A stretch of 64,000 bases of DNA from Villigracilis sp024434165 (GTDB lineage: Bacteria > Chloroflexota > Anaerolineae > Anaerolineales > Villigracilaceae): NCBI GenBank assembly GCA_030263665.1, contig SZPK01000007.1:1-64000 (forward strand), given 5' to 3'. Shown piece by piece: positions 8,037-16,177 of this stretch (position 1 is the stretch's first letter; every line of letters starts with the position of its first letter). The translations under genes were made by a program, and so were the position numbers. The notes beneath the pieces were generated by a model. That model was not told where the DNA came from. It made no database searches and worked only from the letters and a program-made list of their open reading frames with translations.

Positions 8037-9422
8037 ATGACCACCGTTACCGTCATCGGCGCAGGCAGCGCTTCGTTCGGGGAAAATACGCTTGCCGCCC
8101 TCATGCGCTCGAAGAAACTCAAAGGCTCCACCCTGCGTCTCGTGGATCGCAACCCGCAAAGCCTCGATATCGTTCACCGGCTCGCCAACCGCTTGAACCG
8201 GGAATGGGATTCAGGCTTGTCCATCTCTGCGCACACGCATCACAAGGATGCGCTCGAAGGCGCGGACTTCGTGGTATCCGCCATCGAAGTGGGACCGCGC
8301 GAGGAATTATGGAAGTCCGATTTTGAAATTTCATTGAAGTATGGCGTTCGCCAGCCCTACGCCGAAAACGGCGGACCCGGCGGTTTTGCACACGCAGCGC
8401 GTAATGTCAAACCCGTTTTGGAAATCGCCCGCGATATGGAACAGGCGTGTCCCGATGCGTGGTTCATCAATTTCACCAACCCGATGGTTCGCATTTGCGA
8501 TCTTATCCATCGTCACAGCAGGATCAGGGCGGTGGGCTTGTGCCATCAAATCTATGCCGGTTATGGCATGGTCGGCACGGCGCTTGCCAAAGACCTCGGT
8601 ATTGAAGTGCCCGAAGGTCTTGAAGGCATGCACGCGGATGTGCTTCAACATCCGCTTCAGCAACGGGTGGTGCATCAAACCGTCCCGCTGGTGGACATCC
8701 GCGCGGCGGGGACGAATCACTTTACATGGATACTTTCCATTCACGACAAGCGGACGGGGGAGGATTTATATCCCCTGTTAAGGAAGCGCTTCCTTGAACT
8801 GGATGAAACATTCGAGCCGCTCACGCGCCGCGTCTTTCAGGACTTTGGGTTGTTCCCCGTGCCTGGAGATACCCATCTCTGCGAGTATCTCCCCTGGATG
8901 AGCGACCCCGTCACCAAGCCGTGGGAGACGTTCAACATCCGCTTGTACGACTGGGACGTGATGGCGGGCTTGCGCGACTTCAGCCTCGACCGCTTGAACG
9001 AAATGGCAAACGGCGGAATGACCGTGGAAGGTCTGCTCGAAACTGATTCGGAGGGCGCATTGGAAATGATCGAGAACGTGGCTTTTGCGGGTAATCATTA
9101 CCACCTTGCCGCGAATCTCCCAAACGCAGGGCAAATTTCCAATCTGCCGGCGGGCGCAATCGTTGAAACGCCCGTCCATGTGAACGGGGCGGGGATTCAT
9201 CCCGTGCACGTCGGCGCGCTGCCCGAACCGGTTGCAGAGTTATGCCGCCGCGAGTTGATGGTTGCGCAATTGTGCGTGGATGCCGCCGTGGAAGGAAATT
9301 ATGAAAAGGCGCTGCAGTGTCTGCTGCTCGATCCGGTCGTGACGGATATGCGCGCTGCCAGGAACATCCTCGACGATTATCTGAAGACGTATCGCAGCCA
9401 CCTGCCGCAATTCTGGAAGTGA
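8037..9422 (+). CDS. GH4 family alpha-glycosidase (alpha-galactosidase/glucosidase)
   Basis: A 461-residue family 4 glycoside hydrolase. This family uses NAD+ and a divalent metal, usually Mn2+, in an oxidation-elimination mechanism. The N-terminal Rossmann motif VTVIGAGSASF is at 4-14. The metal ligands C169 (GLCHQIY) and H228 (GTNHFTW) are present, as is the ENGGPGGFAHAARN segment typical of MelA/AglA relatives. Unphosphorylated alpha-galactosides or alpha-glucosides are likely substrates, but specificity cannot be fixed by eye. A good AAGGAGA precedes ATG 8037. Galactokinase lies 1.5 kb downstream on the other strand, which fits galactoside use. A rho-independent terminator follows. Confidence 0.88.
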   Translation: MTTVTVIGAGSASFGENTLAALMRSKKLKGSTLRLVDRNPQSLDIVHRLANRLNREWDSGLSISAHTHHKDALEGADFVVSAIEVGPREELWKSDFEISLKYGVRQPYAENGGPGGFAHAARNVKPVLEIARDMEQACPDAWFINFTNPMVRICDLIHRHSRIRAVGLCHQIYAGYGMVGTALAKDLGIEVPEGLEGMHADVLQHPLQQRVVHQTVPLVDIRAAGTNHFTWILSIHDKRTGEDLYPLLRKRFLELDETFEPLTRRVFQDFGLFPVPGDTHLCEYLPWMSDPVTKPWETFNIRLYDWDVMAGLRDFSLDRLNEMANGGMTVEGLLETDSEGALEMIENVAFAGNHYHLAANLPNAGQISNLPAGAIVETPVHVNGAGIHPVHVGALPEPVAELCRRELMVAQLCVDAAVEGNYEKALQCLLLDPVVTDMRAARNILDDYLKTYRSHLPQFWK

Positions 9423-9450
9423 TGTGCGTTCATGGAACGGATGAAATCAA

Positions 9451-9480
9451 GGACGGGCTTTGAACAGCCCGTCCCTTTTT
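9451..9480 (+). terminator. Rho-independent terminator of GH4 gene
   Basis: GGACGGGCT, loop TTGAAC, AGCCCGTCC, then TTTTT. This is a textbook intrinsic terminator starting about 30 bases after the stop codon. Confidence 0.9.
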
Positions 9481-9748
9481 CTTAAAGACGTTAAAGACCT
9501 TAAGAACCTTAAATATTTTTTCATTCCCCATCGAAAAGATGTATATAAGACCTGCAAATATTTTAAGATAAATATATCTTCAAAAACCTTTACATAAATC
9601 AATTGTTGTATAAAATAACAACAGGTTAATGATTATTCATTGATGAATGAATCGTTGATGAACTGATGATGATGAAAATAAATGAACATGATTCAATAAT
9701 GTTGAATCAATAAAGCGATTGTGTAGTAAGAACAACAAAGGAAAAATC
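9481..9748 (+). promoter_or_regulatory. AT-rich leader and candidate promoter of ATP-grasp gene
   Basis: This 268-base stretch is strikingly AT-rich for the region. A candidate promoter is TTTACA (9589-9594), 16 bases, TAAAAT (9611-9616), giving a leader of about 125 bases. The leader has several GATGA/TGAATGA direct repeats and an inverted repeat at 9689-9709. AAAGGA at 9738-9743 is the ribosome binding site. No open reading frame of note is contained. Confidence 0.45.
9689..9709. promoter_or_regulatory. Operator-like inverted repeat in leader
   Basis: TGATTCAA, five bases, TTGAATCA: a perfect 8-bp inverted repeat 40 bases upstream of the ATP-grasp start. It could bind a dimeric regulator or fold as an RNA hairpin. 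Confidence 0.4.
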
Positions 9749-10774
9749 ATGTATATCTGCATACTGACAAGCACTCCAGATGAAAACGATGTACCCTATG
9801 ACCCGTCGCCTTACATGAAGGGTTATCGCTGGAAACAGCATCATGTGGAGCCCGTGAACGTTGAAAAACAAATCAAAAGTTTAATGGACGAAGGCGTGGA
9901 TGTCTTCGTCAATTTGTGCGACGGCACACCCGACGACGCGCTTTCGGGCATTGCGCTGGTAAAAGCGCTCGAAAAATACAACGCCGCCTTCACCGGCGCG
10001 GATTCGAAGTTCTTCGACCCCACGCGCGACGAGATGAAGAACGCCGCAAAGCGCGTCTCCGTTCCCACGCCAAATTGGATCTTCGTCCATCGCGCGGAGG
10101 ATGCGGAAAAGGTCGTCAAACGCCTCAAATTTCCCATGCTCGTCAAGCCGCCGCATGGATACGCCAGCGTGGGCATCCGCCGCAACTCGCGGGTCGAAAC
10201 CATCGAGCAGCTGCGCGAACAATTGAAACTCGAGATCAACGAATTCGGGCGCGCCCTGGTCGAGGAATTCATCGAAGGACGCGAGTTCACCTGCCTGATT
10301 GCGGAGAACGCCGCAAACCCGGAGAAACCGTTTACCTTTACCCCCGTGGAATTCATCTTCCCCGACGGCGAGTCGTTCAAGCATTACGAAATGAAATGGG
10401 TGGATTATGAAAAGATGTCCGTCGCGGTGGTGGACGATCCGCGCATTGACAAGACCCTGCGCGAGCAGACCGTTCGCGTTTTCAAGGAGTTGGGCGGCAA
10501 CGGGTACGCCCGCTGCGACTATCGCATGGATGCAGCCGGCACGATCCACATGCTTGAGATCAACCCCAACTGCGGCATATTCTATCCGCCGCATGAGCCG
10601 GGTTCCGCGGATTTCTCCCTCCTCAACGATCCGACCACCAACCACGCCAGGTTCATGAAACTCATCATCCGCAACGCGCAATTCCGCCAGACGCGCGTCG
10701 CGGCGGAACGCATCATCAAACGCCAGCAGCGCAAACGCGAACGCGTGCCGGTCGAGCAGATGGCTTACACCTAA
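9749..10774 (+). CDS. ATP-grasp ligase, D-Ala-D-Ala ligase-like
   Basis: A 341-residue ATP-grasp protein. The N-terminal part (about 1-95) resembles the pre-ATP-grasp fold with NLCDGTPDD. Nucleotide-binding segments include FPMLVKPPHGYASVGI and ALVEEFIEGREFTCLI. The metal-binding end is YARCDYRMDAAGTIHMLEINPNCG, with E and N in the usual places. Such enzymes form an amide or peptide bond through an acyl-phosphate. Substrates are unknown. It is distinct from the true Ddl at 28810. ATG 9749 is chosen for the AAAGGA upstream. Its stop codon is formed by the first three bases of a palindromic element that begins exactly there. Confidence 0.75.
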   Translation: MYICILTSTPDENDVPYDPSPYMKGYRWKQHHVEPVNVEKQIKSLMDEGVDVFVNLCDGTPDDALSGIALVKALEKYNAAFTGADSKFFDPTRDEMKNAAKRVSVPTPNWIFVHRAEDAEKVVKRLKFPMLVKPPHGYASVGIRRNSRVETIEQLREQLKLEINEFGRALVEEFIEGREFTCLIAENAANPEKPFTFTPVEFIFPDGESFKHYEMKWVDYEKMSVAVVDDPRIDKTLREQTVRVFKELGGNGYARCDYRMDAAGTIHMLEINPNCGIFYPPHEPGSADFSLLNDPTTNHARFMKLIIRNAQFRQTRVAAERIIKRQQRKRERVPVEQMAYT

Positions 10775-10886
10775 GTAGTCGGTCATAAGTTTTTAGAAAA
10801 CAAATTTCTGCTCATGCCGCCGTCCTCGGCGGCGGGGACGCCGCCGGGAGCGTATTTTTGTAAAATTTATTTCGACCGACTACTTA
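10772..10886. mobile_element. MITE-like element with 13-bp terminal inverted repeats
   Basis: TAAGTAGTCGGTC at 10772-10784 is the perfect inverted copy of 10874-10886. The 115-bp element has no gene and an internal GC-rich palindrome around GCCGCCGTCCTCGGCGGC. The ends begin and finish with TA, the target duplicated by IS630/Tc1-type transposases. A degenerate relative lies at about 50-156. The first three bases (TAA) serve as stop codon of the ATP-grasp gene. Confidence 0.7.
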
Positions 10887-10894
10887 ACAAAACA

Positions 10895-10924
10895 AAACGG
10901 GACACAGCAATGTGCCCCGTTTTT
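10895..10924 (-). terminator. Bidirectional terminator downstream of galK
   Basis: AAAACGGGACACA, loop GCAA, TGTGCCCCGTTTT. The A and T tracts on either side let it act in both directions, ending galK on the minus strand and the ATP-grasp transcript on the plus strand. Confidence 0.8.
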
Positions 10925-12065
10925 ATTCCTGAAGGATGCCCGCCCCCGCGCTGGCTTTGCATACATACACACCCGCTTCCAGCCCGGACCTTTGCCTGTA
11001 CGCCGCGCTCACAGCCTGGGTAAACGCCTCCGCCTGATCCTCCCTCACCAAAGCCGCCGCACAGCCGCCGAATCCCGCCCCGGTCATGCGCGCGCCGTAA
11101 CAGCCCTCCTGCTCCCGCGCGCACTCGACCATGAGATTGAGCGCGTCGTTCGTCACCTCAAAATCGTCGCGCAGGCTGTTGTGGCTGGCGTTGAACAACC
11201 CGCCCAGGCGTTTTACATCCCCCTTTTCCATCGCATCAATTGCTTCCAGGACACGCGCATTTTCTGTAACGATGTGGCGCGCACGCTTGAAAGCAACTTC
11301 ACTTAATCCACTTTCCAAGCCCCACTTTCCCAGGTCCTCCACGCTCACATCGCGCAGCGCCTCGACCCCAAACCACTTCGCCGCCTCTTCGCATTGGCTT
11401 CTTCTCTCGTTATACGCCGAATCCACCAAACCGCGCCGGGTGGAAGTATCCAAAATCACGATGGATATGCCCCGGGGCAGGGGAATGTGCCGGGTTTCGA
11501 GCGAACGGCAATCCAGAAACAGCGCATGACCTTCCCGACACGCCGCGCTCGCCATTTGATCCATGATCCCGCAGTTGACGCCAACCCATTCGTTTTCCGC
11601 TTTTTGCGCCAGTTTTGCCATCTTCGTTGCATCCCATTCGATGTTGGATATGGCGGCGAAGGCGCGGGCAGTTGCCAGCTCCACGGCGGCGGAGGAGGAT
11701 AGACCCGCCCCGCGCGGTATATCGCCGGTCATCACGGCGTCGAATCCGCGCAGGGAATAGCCCGCCTCCATGAGTTGATGGGCGACACCTTTGGGGTATT
11801 CGATCCAGCCGGAGCCCCGGGCGAGGGAAGTTAGCAGAAAACCGGACTCAGCCCCGAGGTCCAGGGAAAAGAGGCGCACCTGTTCGTCGTCGCGCGGACG
11901 CAGCGCAAGCCATACGGCGCGGTCAATCGCCATCGGCAGGACAAATCCATCGTTGTAATCCGTATGCTCGCCGATCAGATTGACCCTCCCCGGCGCGCGG
12001 ACGATTAACTCCGGTTTGGCGTTAAAATGGGCTGCATACTGTTGAGAGAGAGTTCCTGTATCCAT
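10923..12065 (-). CDS. galK: Galactokinase
   Basis: A 380-residue GHMP kinase that phosphorylates galactose to galactose 1-phosphate in the Leloir pathway. The galactokinase signature GRVNLIGEHTDYNDG is at 26-40. The phosphate-binding motif PRGAGLSSSAAVE and the C-terminal GARMTGAGFGGCAAAL are present. The longer frame starting at 12293 is rejected because its extra residues lack homology and overlap the divergent gene; ATG 12065 gives the standard length. Only 27 bp separate it from the divergent ATG at 12093, so the two promoters must overlap. No other gal genes are seen nearby. Confidence 0.95.
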   Translation of the reverse strand: MDTGTLSQQYAAHFNAKPELIVRAPGRVNLIGEHTDYNDGFVLPMAIDRAVWLALRPRDDEQVRLFSLDLGAESGFLLTSLARGSGWIEYPKGVAHQLMEAGYSLRGFDAVMTGDIPRGAGLSSSAAVELATARAFAAISNIEWDATKMAKLAQKAENEWVGVNCGIMDQMASAACREGHALFLDCRSLETRHIPLPRGISIVILDTSTRRGLVDSAYNERRSQCEEAAKWFGVEALRDVSVEDLGKWGLESGLSEVAFKRARHIVTENARVLEAIDAMEKGDVKRLGGLFNASHNSLRDDFEVTNDALNLMVECAREQEGCYGARMTGAGFGGCAAALVREDQAEAFTQAVSAAYRQRSGLEAGVYVCKASAGAGILQE

Positions 12066-12092
12066 AACCGCGTTTATACCATAGAGGACTAC

Positions 12093-13649
12093 ATGACCGA
12101 TTTGGAGCTGCTTGAGCGTTATGAACCTGTGATGCGTTTTGCCAAAAGCGAGCGTTTTTTTCCGATGGCGGTGGAACCATACCTCGAACGATGTCTGATC
12201 TTCCCAAGCGGACCGATGGGGGCGGCGGAGGCGCTTTCTCACATTCACGAACCGATGGCGGAGCGAATCGGAAAGTTGAAGAGCCATGAGCATTTTCTGC
12301 GGTTTGTGAACAAGCCGCTGTTCGATTTCGATGCGTGGATCTGGTGGGGCGCGCTTTCTGCGCTTGCTCTGGGAGCGGGCTGGTTCACGCTCGGTTTGAC
12401 GGGGTTGGAGATTGCAATCGGCGTTTCACTGATCGCGGCGCTGGTCATCTTTATGGCTGCATCGCCCATTCGCCTGCGAATCATCCCGGCTGTGCTGGCG
12501 GTTATCGTATTTCTCGTTTTGGGATTTGCGCCGATCTGGTTGTTCTTGAATCCCATGCCGTACGTCAGTATTGCGATTGAATACCTTGTTTTGCTGCCGA
12601 TCTATCTGCTGCTCCTGTTTATCTGGCTGGTGAACATCCTGCGTTGGATCATCGAACGGATACTTCCCGAAGGTCCGGGTCTGGTGATGGATATGCTCTC
12701 GCAAGCCACGGAACGCATCGCGCGCGAGGCGTATTATCAATATGCCGATATTTTGAAGAAGCACCACCAGGCGGTGTACTACGGGCGCGTGGTTCGGGAG
12801 GAGGATGAAGCGGAGAATCTCTGGACGGTCCTGCAATATCATTTCTTTTACGCCTTCAACGACTGGCGGCTGGCGGCGAACGGATTCAATCATCACGAAG
12901 GGGATTGGGAGATGGCGGCGGTCTATTTGAAGAATGGGGAGCCGTACGCCGTCCTGCTCTCACAGCATGGCGCGGGAAATATCGAGAGGTGGGAGAATGT
13001 CATCAAGGCGCGCGACCGGGACGGAAAGGAGACCACACATCCCGTCATTTATGCCGCGCTTGGCTCGCACGCGAATTACAGCCGCCCGGAGGTGATTCGC
13101 TCGCCGGGCATGTACAAGCCGGGAAAATTGCAGCGCTTCCTCTTTTGGTTCGACGGGTTGATTCATTATCTATTCCTGCTCCTCAACCCGAATCAAAAGG
13201 CGCGCCAGATCGCCATCGAAGAATTCCGCGCCAGACCCGCCCATTTCCTTGCCGAGGGCGCCCTCAGCGAATTGAAGGATGAATTCGACCGCTACGTGGT
13301 GCGCCTTCCCATGGAAATCGCCACAGGCGACGGGCTGCGCATCGGATTTCAGGGCAGGAACTCGGAAGAGCCCATGGAGCGCTCGGAAAACTTTTTGAAA
13401 CGGGTCATGTCGGAACGGCGCACCACGCTCCTGCCAAACCGCGAGTGGAAGCGTGTGCTATTGAATTCCGAGCCGGGTTGGGTACAATATAAGGGATTGT
13501 GGGGTGTGAAGAGTCTGCTGGGCGAGGAGTCGGGTCCGCCTGGACCGAAGTGGAGCAAGCCGAAGAAAAAACAGGCTGATGTGACCCGGCGGGTGCGTTG
13601 GGAAAAGCCGCTGGATTGGCTTATGGAGTTGGAGAACAACAAACATTAA
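12093..13649 (+). CDS. Vps62-like membrane protein
   Basis: A 518-residue protein with about four membrane helices between residues 80 and 190. A large soluble part follows. It contains the segment HHEGDWEMAAVYL...VLLSQHG...HPVIYAALGSHANY, the hallmark of the Vps62/DUF946 family found in fungi, plants and scattered bacteria. Biochemical function of the family is unknown. ATG 12093 is supported by GAGG five bases upstream; the longer frame from 12027 overlaps galK. Another membrane protein gene follows 20 bp downstream and is likely cotranscribed. Confidence 0.7.
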   Translation: MTDLELLERYEPVMRFAKSERFFPMAVEPYLERCLIFPSGPMGAAEALSHIHEPMAERIGKLKSHEHFLRFVNKPLFDFDAWIWWGALSALALGAGWFTLGLTGLEIAIGVSLIAALVIFMAASPIRLRIIPAVLAVIVFLVLGFAPIWLFLNPMPYVSIAIEYLVLLPIYLLLLFIWLVNILRWIIERILPEGPGLVMDMLSQATERIAREAYYQYADILKKHHQAVYYGRVVREEDEAENLWTVLQYHFFYAFNDWRLAANGFNHHEGDWEMAAVYLKNGEPYAVLLSQHGAGNIERWENVIKARDRDGKETTHPVIYAALGSHANYSRPEVIRSPGMYKPGKLQRFLFWFDGLIHYLFLLLNPNQKARQIAIEEFRARPAHFLAEGALSELKDEFDRYVVRLPMEIATGDGLRIGFQGRNSEEPMERSENFLKRVMSERRTTLLPNREWKRVLLNSEPGWVQYKGLWGVKSLLGEESGPPGPKWSKPKKKQADVTRRVRWEKPLDWLMELENNKH

Positions 13650-13669
13650 TTCGTCACAAGGAGAATGCC

Positions 13670-14575
13670 ATGTCGTTTTCACAAGCGCTTGAAGTCGTTA
13701 TTGGGTTGATTTTTGTCTATTACGTGCTGGGCTCCATCGTTTCATTGATCACACAATGGATCAATGAAGCGTTCGAGACGCGCGGCAGGTCGCTGGAAAA
13801 GCACCTGATGCGAATCGTCGGCGACAAGCAGGTGGGAGATTTTGTGAAACTCCCGCAGCTGCAGTCGCTGCGCCCCATCCGCTATAAGAATTGGATGAGC
13901 GTCTTCACGTCCGCCACGGAACCGAAGAAACTCGAAAAGATTCCCGTCGCCACGCTGGTGGATTCCTACTTCGATTTCGTCGGTCTGACCGCCACCAGGG
14001 AAGTAAACGCGGAGGGGTTGAAGAACCTGCTCAACACCCTGCCGGATACCGAGACCAAACGGGCGGTCATCCAATGGATTGACCAGGGCGTGACTGACAT
14101 CAAGGAACTGCAAAAACGCACCACGACCTATTTCGCCGGCGTGATGGATCAGGCGGCGGCGACGTTCAAAGCCAACGCCCGCAGTTTCGTAATCGTCCTC
14201 TCCATTTTCCTCACGCTTCTGCTCGGCACCGACAGCATCGAACTTGCGCGGACGCTGTGGACCAATGCCAGCGTGCGCGCGCTTGCCGTCGCGCAGGCGG
14301 AAGCGGTCGCCCAGCAGGAAGGCGGCGAAGCGAAAATTGACGACCTGATCGAGCAATTGAGCGCCTTGAACATTGTGCGGATCGGCTGGTGGCAGATGGA
14401 AGCCCCGGACGGCAATTGGGGCGGGTTTATCGCGCTGAAGGTTCTGGGATTAAGCCTGACCGCTGCCGCGGTTTCACAAGGCTCGTCCTTCTGGTACGAT
14501 TTGCTGAAGAAGGTTGTCTCTCCCTCCAAGGGCGGTGGAGGAGGCGGAGGCGACAGCGGCGAAGCAAAAGGTTGA
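13670..14575 (+). CDS. Membrane protein of unknown function
   Basis: A 301-residue protein with an N-terminal helix (about 8-28), a second near 165-185 and a third near 255-275, and a Gly-rich, basic C-terminus. AAGGAGA precedes ATG 13670. The middle (50-150) is soluble, with QWIDQGVTDIKELQKRTTTYFAGVMDQAAATFK suggestive of long helices. No family was recognised with certainty. Position 20 bp after the Vps62-like gene suggests a two-gene operon. Confidence 0.7.
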   Translation: MSFSQALEVVIGLIFVYYVLGSIVSLITQWINEAFETRGRSLEKHLMRIVGDKQVGDFVKLPQLQSLRPIRYKNWMSVFTSATEPKKLEKIPVATLVDSYFDFVGLTATREVNAEGLKNLLNTLPDTETKRAVIQWIDQGVTDIKELQKRTTTYFAGVMDQAAATFKANARSFVIVLSIFLTLLLGTDSIELARTLWTNASVRALAVAQAEAVAQQEGGEAKIDDLIEQLSALNIVRIGWWQMEAPDGNWGGFIALKVLGLSLTAAAVSQGSSFWYDLLKKVVSPSKGGGGGGGDSGEAKG

Positions 14576-14576
14576 T

Positions 14577-14612
14577 GAAAAAGCCTCCGAGGTTGTAAGG
14601 ACCTCGGAGGCT
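14577..14612 (-). terminator. Terminator of SAM methyltransferase gene
   Basis: AGCCTCCGAGGT and its inverse form a 12-bp stem, followed on the minus strand by a run of six T. It lies just beyond the methyltransferase stop and could also end the plus-strand operon. Confidence 0.75.
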
Positions 14613-14615
14613 CCG

Positions 14616-15560
14616 TTATTGGGAAGACCACCTTGCGTAGACCGCCTGCGAGAGCAGGCGGTTCGCGCTTTTTTCGCGCGTCACCAGTTCGCCGCTGTCC
14701 AACTCCCCCTTGTGGTTTTTCATCATTTCATCCACTGCCTGTGCGATGTGAATGGCGGAAGCCCGCACTGCGTACACTGTGACGATCACGAACAGCGGGC
14801 TCGCGCTCAGGCACTGCCTGCATATTTCCAGCAAACTCGGCAGGGATTTATACACTTCCCACACTTCACCTTTCGGTCCGCGCCCGAATTTTGGAGGGTC
14901 GAGGATGATGCCGTCGTATTGGACGCCGCGCCTGGCTTCGCGCTGGATGTATTTCATCGCATCGTCCACGATCCAGCGGATGGGTTTATCGCCTAAGCCC
15001 GATAACTCCTGATTCTCCCGCGCCCATGTCACGGACTTTTTCGAAGCGTCCACGTGAGTCACCGATGCGCCCGCCGCCGCGGCTGCCAACGTTGCAAGAC
15101 CGGTATAACCGAACAGGTTGAGCACGTTCGGCTGGTGATTCGCTTTCTGGATGGAATCCGCCATAAAGTCCCAGTGAGAGGCGGCTTCGGGAAAAACCCC
15201 GAGGTGGCGGCCCGGCGTCGTCATCGCCCAGAATTTCAGGATCCCCCTCTGTCCCCCCATCCCGCCTTGCGGGATAGGGGAATGAAAAGGGGGCAAGGGA
15301 TAACTCATCGTCCATTTCTCGTCCACCCTTTTCTTAAACTCCCAGTGACCGCCGCTCTCCTCACCGGTGGGGATGAAGACCGCGTGGGCGTTATCCCAAT
15401 CGGATTGCGGCAGGGCGCGGCTCCACATTGCCTGCAATTCGGGGCGGGCGAAGGTGTATTTGCCGAAACGCTCCAGTTTTAACCCGTCGCCGGAGTCAAT
15501 TAGTTCATAATCCTGCCAGCGGGCGGCTTCAAGCAGGGTAAAAGCGGGGGGATGGGTCAT
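14616..15560 (-). CDS. Class I SAM-dependent methyltransferase (RlmI/RlmK-like)
   Basis: A 314-residue methyltransferase. Motif I is LNLFGYTGLATLAAAAAGA, motif II HVDASKKSV, and the catalytic region ILDPPKFGRG matches the DPPKF type seen in RlmI/RlmK-like RNA methyltransferases. The gene lacks an obvious PUA domain, unlike the RlmI at 38771. A short palindromic repeat is inserted in frame at about residues 88-107 (HSPIPQGGMGGQRG), between N-terminal and Rossmann parts. It starts 150 bp from, and divergent to, the mraZ operon. Substrate, probably RNA, is unknown. Confidence 0.8.
   Translation of the reverse strand: MTHPPAFTLLEAARWQDYELIDSGDGLKLERFGKYTFARPELQAMWSRALPQSDWDNAHAVFIPTGEESGGHWEFKKRVDEKWTMSYPLPPFHSPIPQGGMGGQRGILKFWAMTTPGRHLGVFPEAASHWDFMADSIQKANHQPNVLNLFGYTGLATLAAAAAGASVTHVDASKKSVTWARENQELSGLGDKPIRWIVDDAMKYIQREARRGVQYDGIILDPPKFGRGPKGEVWEVYKSLPSLLEICRQCLSASPLFVIVTVYAVRASAIHIAQAVDEMMKNHKGELDSGELVTREKSANRLLSQAVYARWSSQ
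15242..15296. repeat. Palindromic repeat inserted in frame in a gene
   Basis: CCCATCCCGC and GCGGGATAGGG are near-perfect inverted partners, flanked by C- and G-rich runs. The insert keeps the methyltransferase reading frame and encodes a Pro/Gly-rich loop between N-terminal and catalytic parts. Confidence 0.6.
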
Positions 15561-15600
15561 TTGGCAACGCCTTTGAAATGGGAAAAAAGTACCATGCCAC

Positions 15601-15656
15601 TTGATTTTTCACCGTAAGACGGTATAATAAGTGGTAGAAAGTGGTATAAAGTGGTA
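15601..15656 (+). promoter_or_regulatory. mra/dcw promoter with three MraZ boxes
   Basis: A sigma-70-type promoter reads TTGATT (15601-15606), 16 bases, TATAAT (15623-15628). Directly after it, AAGTGGTA occurs three times at 15629, 15639 and 15649, exactly 10 bp apart, one helical turn. MraZ is known to bind direct GTGG/TGGG repeats with this spacing upstream of its own gene and repress the operon. The repeats cover the transcription start, consistent with repression. Confidence 0.88.
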
Positions 15657-15707
15657 AGGACGCCGGGCTGCCCGGCGTTCGCGTCATTAAAAGGAATAGT
15701 AGCACAA

Positions 15708-16151
15708 ATGTTCTTGGGTCAGTTCCAGCACAACCTCGACGATAAGGGCCGCCTGATGATTCCGGCGCGCTTTCGTGAGTTGCTGGAAGGCGGCGCCTTC
15801 ATCACCCAGGGGTTCGACAAATGCCTCATGGTGATGACCGAAGCGTACTTCAAACAGGTTTATGCGCGCATCGAAGCCATGAACCTCGCCGACCCGACCG
15901 CCCGTCTCCTGCGCCGCCTGATTCTTGCCAACGCCTACCCGGTGGAAGTGGACAAGGTCGGGCGCATCCTCGTTCCGCAGAACCTGCGCGCTTTTCTTGG
16001 CATTGCGAGCGGCGAACTGGTGGTGGCGGGGCAGGGCGAGTACTTTGAAGTGTGGACTCCCGGTGAATGGGGCGGGCAGATGGCTCTGCTTCAGGACACC
16101 GAAGCCAACAACGCGCGTTTCTCGACGTTGGACCTGTCGAAATCGTCGTAG
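15708..16151 (+). CDS. mraZ: Transcriptional regulator MraZ
   Basis: A 147-residue SpoVT/AbrB-fold regulator with two MraZ domains. Each carries the conserved DxKGR/DKVGR loop: LDDKGRLMIPARFRE near 10-24 and VDKVGRILVPQNLRA near 81-95. It is the first gene of the division cluster and represses it through the GTGG boxes at 15629-15656. ATG 15708 has AAAGGAA upstream. A GC-rich hairpin (15661-15677) lies in the leader. An upstream in-frame extension to 15651 is rejected because it runs through the operator. Confidence 0.95.
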   Translation: MFLGQFQHNLDDKGRLMIPARFRELLEGGAFITQGFDKCLMVMTEAYFKQVYARIEAMNLADPTARLLRRLILANAYPVEVDKVGRILVPQNLRAFLGIASGELVVAGQGEYFEVWTPGEWGGQMALLQDTEANNARFSTLDLSKSS

Positions 16152-16171
16152 CGCAATTTTCCAAATTGCGC
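16151..16171. repeat. Hairpin between mraZ and rsmH
   Basis: GCGCAATTT, three bases, AAATTGCGC fills the mraZ-rsmH gap, overlapping the mraZ stop codon. It resembles the short hairpins at 17090-17151 and 27772-27795. Confidence 0.6.
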
Positions 16172-16177
16172 AGCAAC

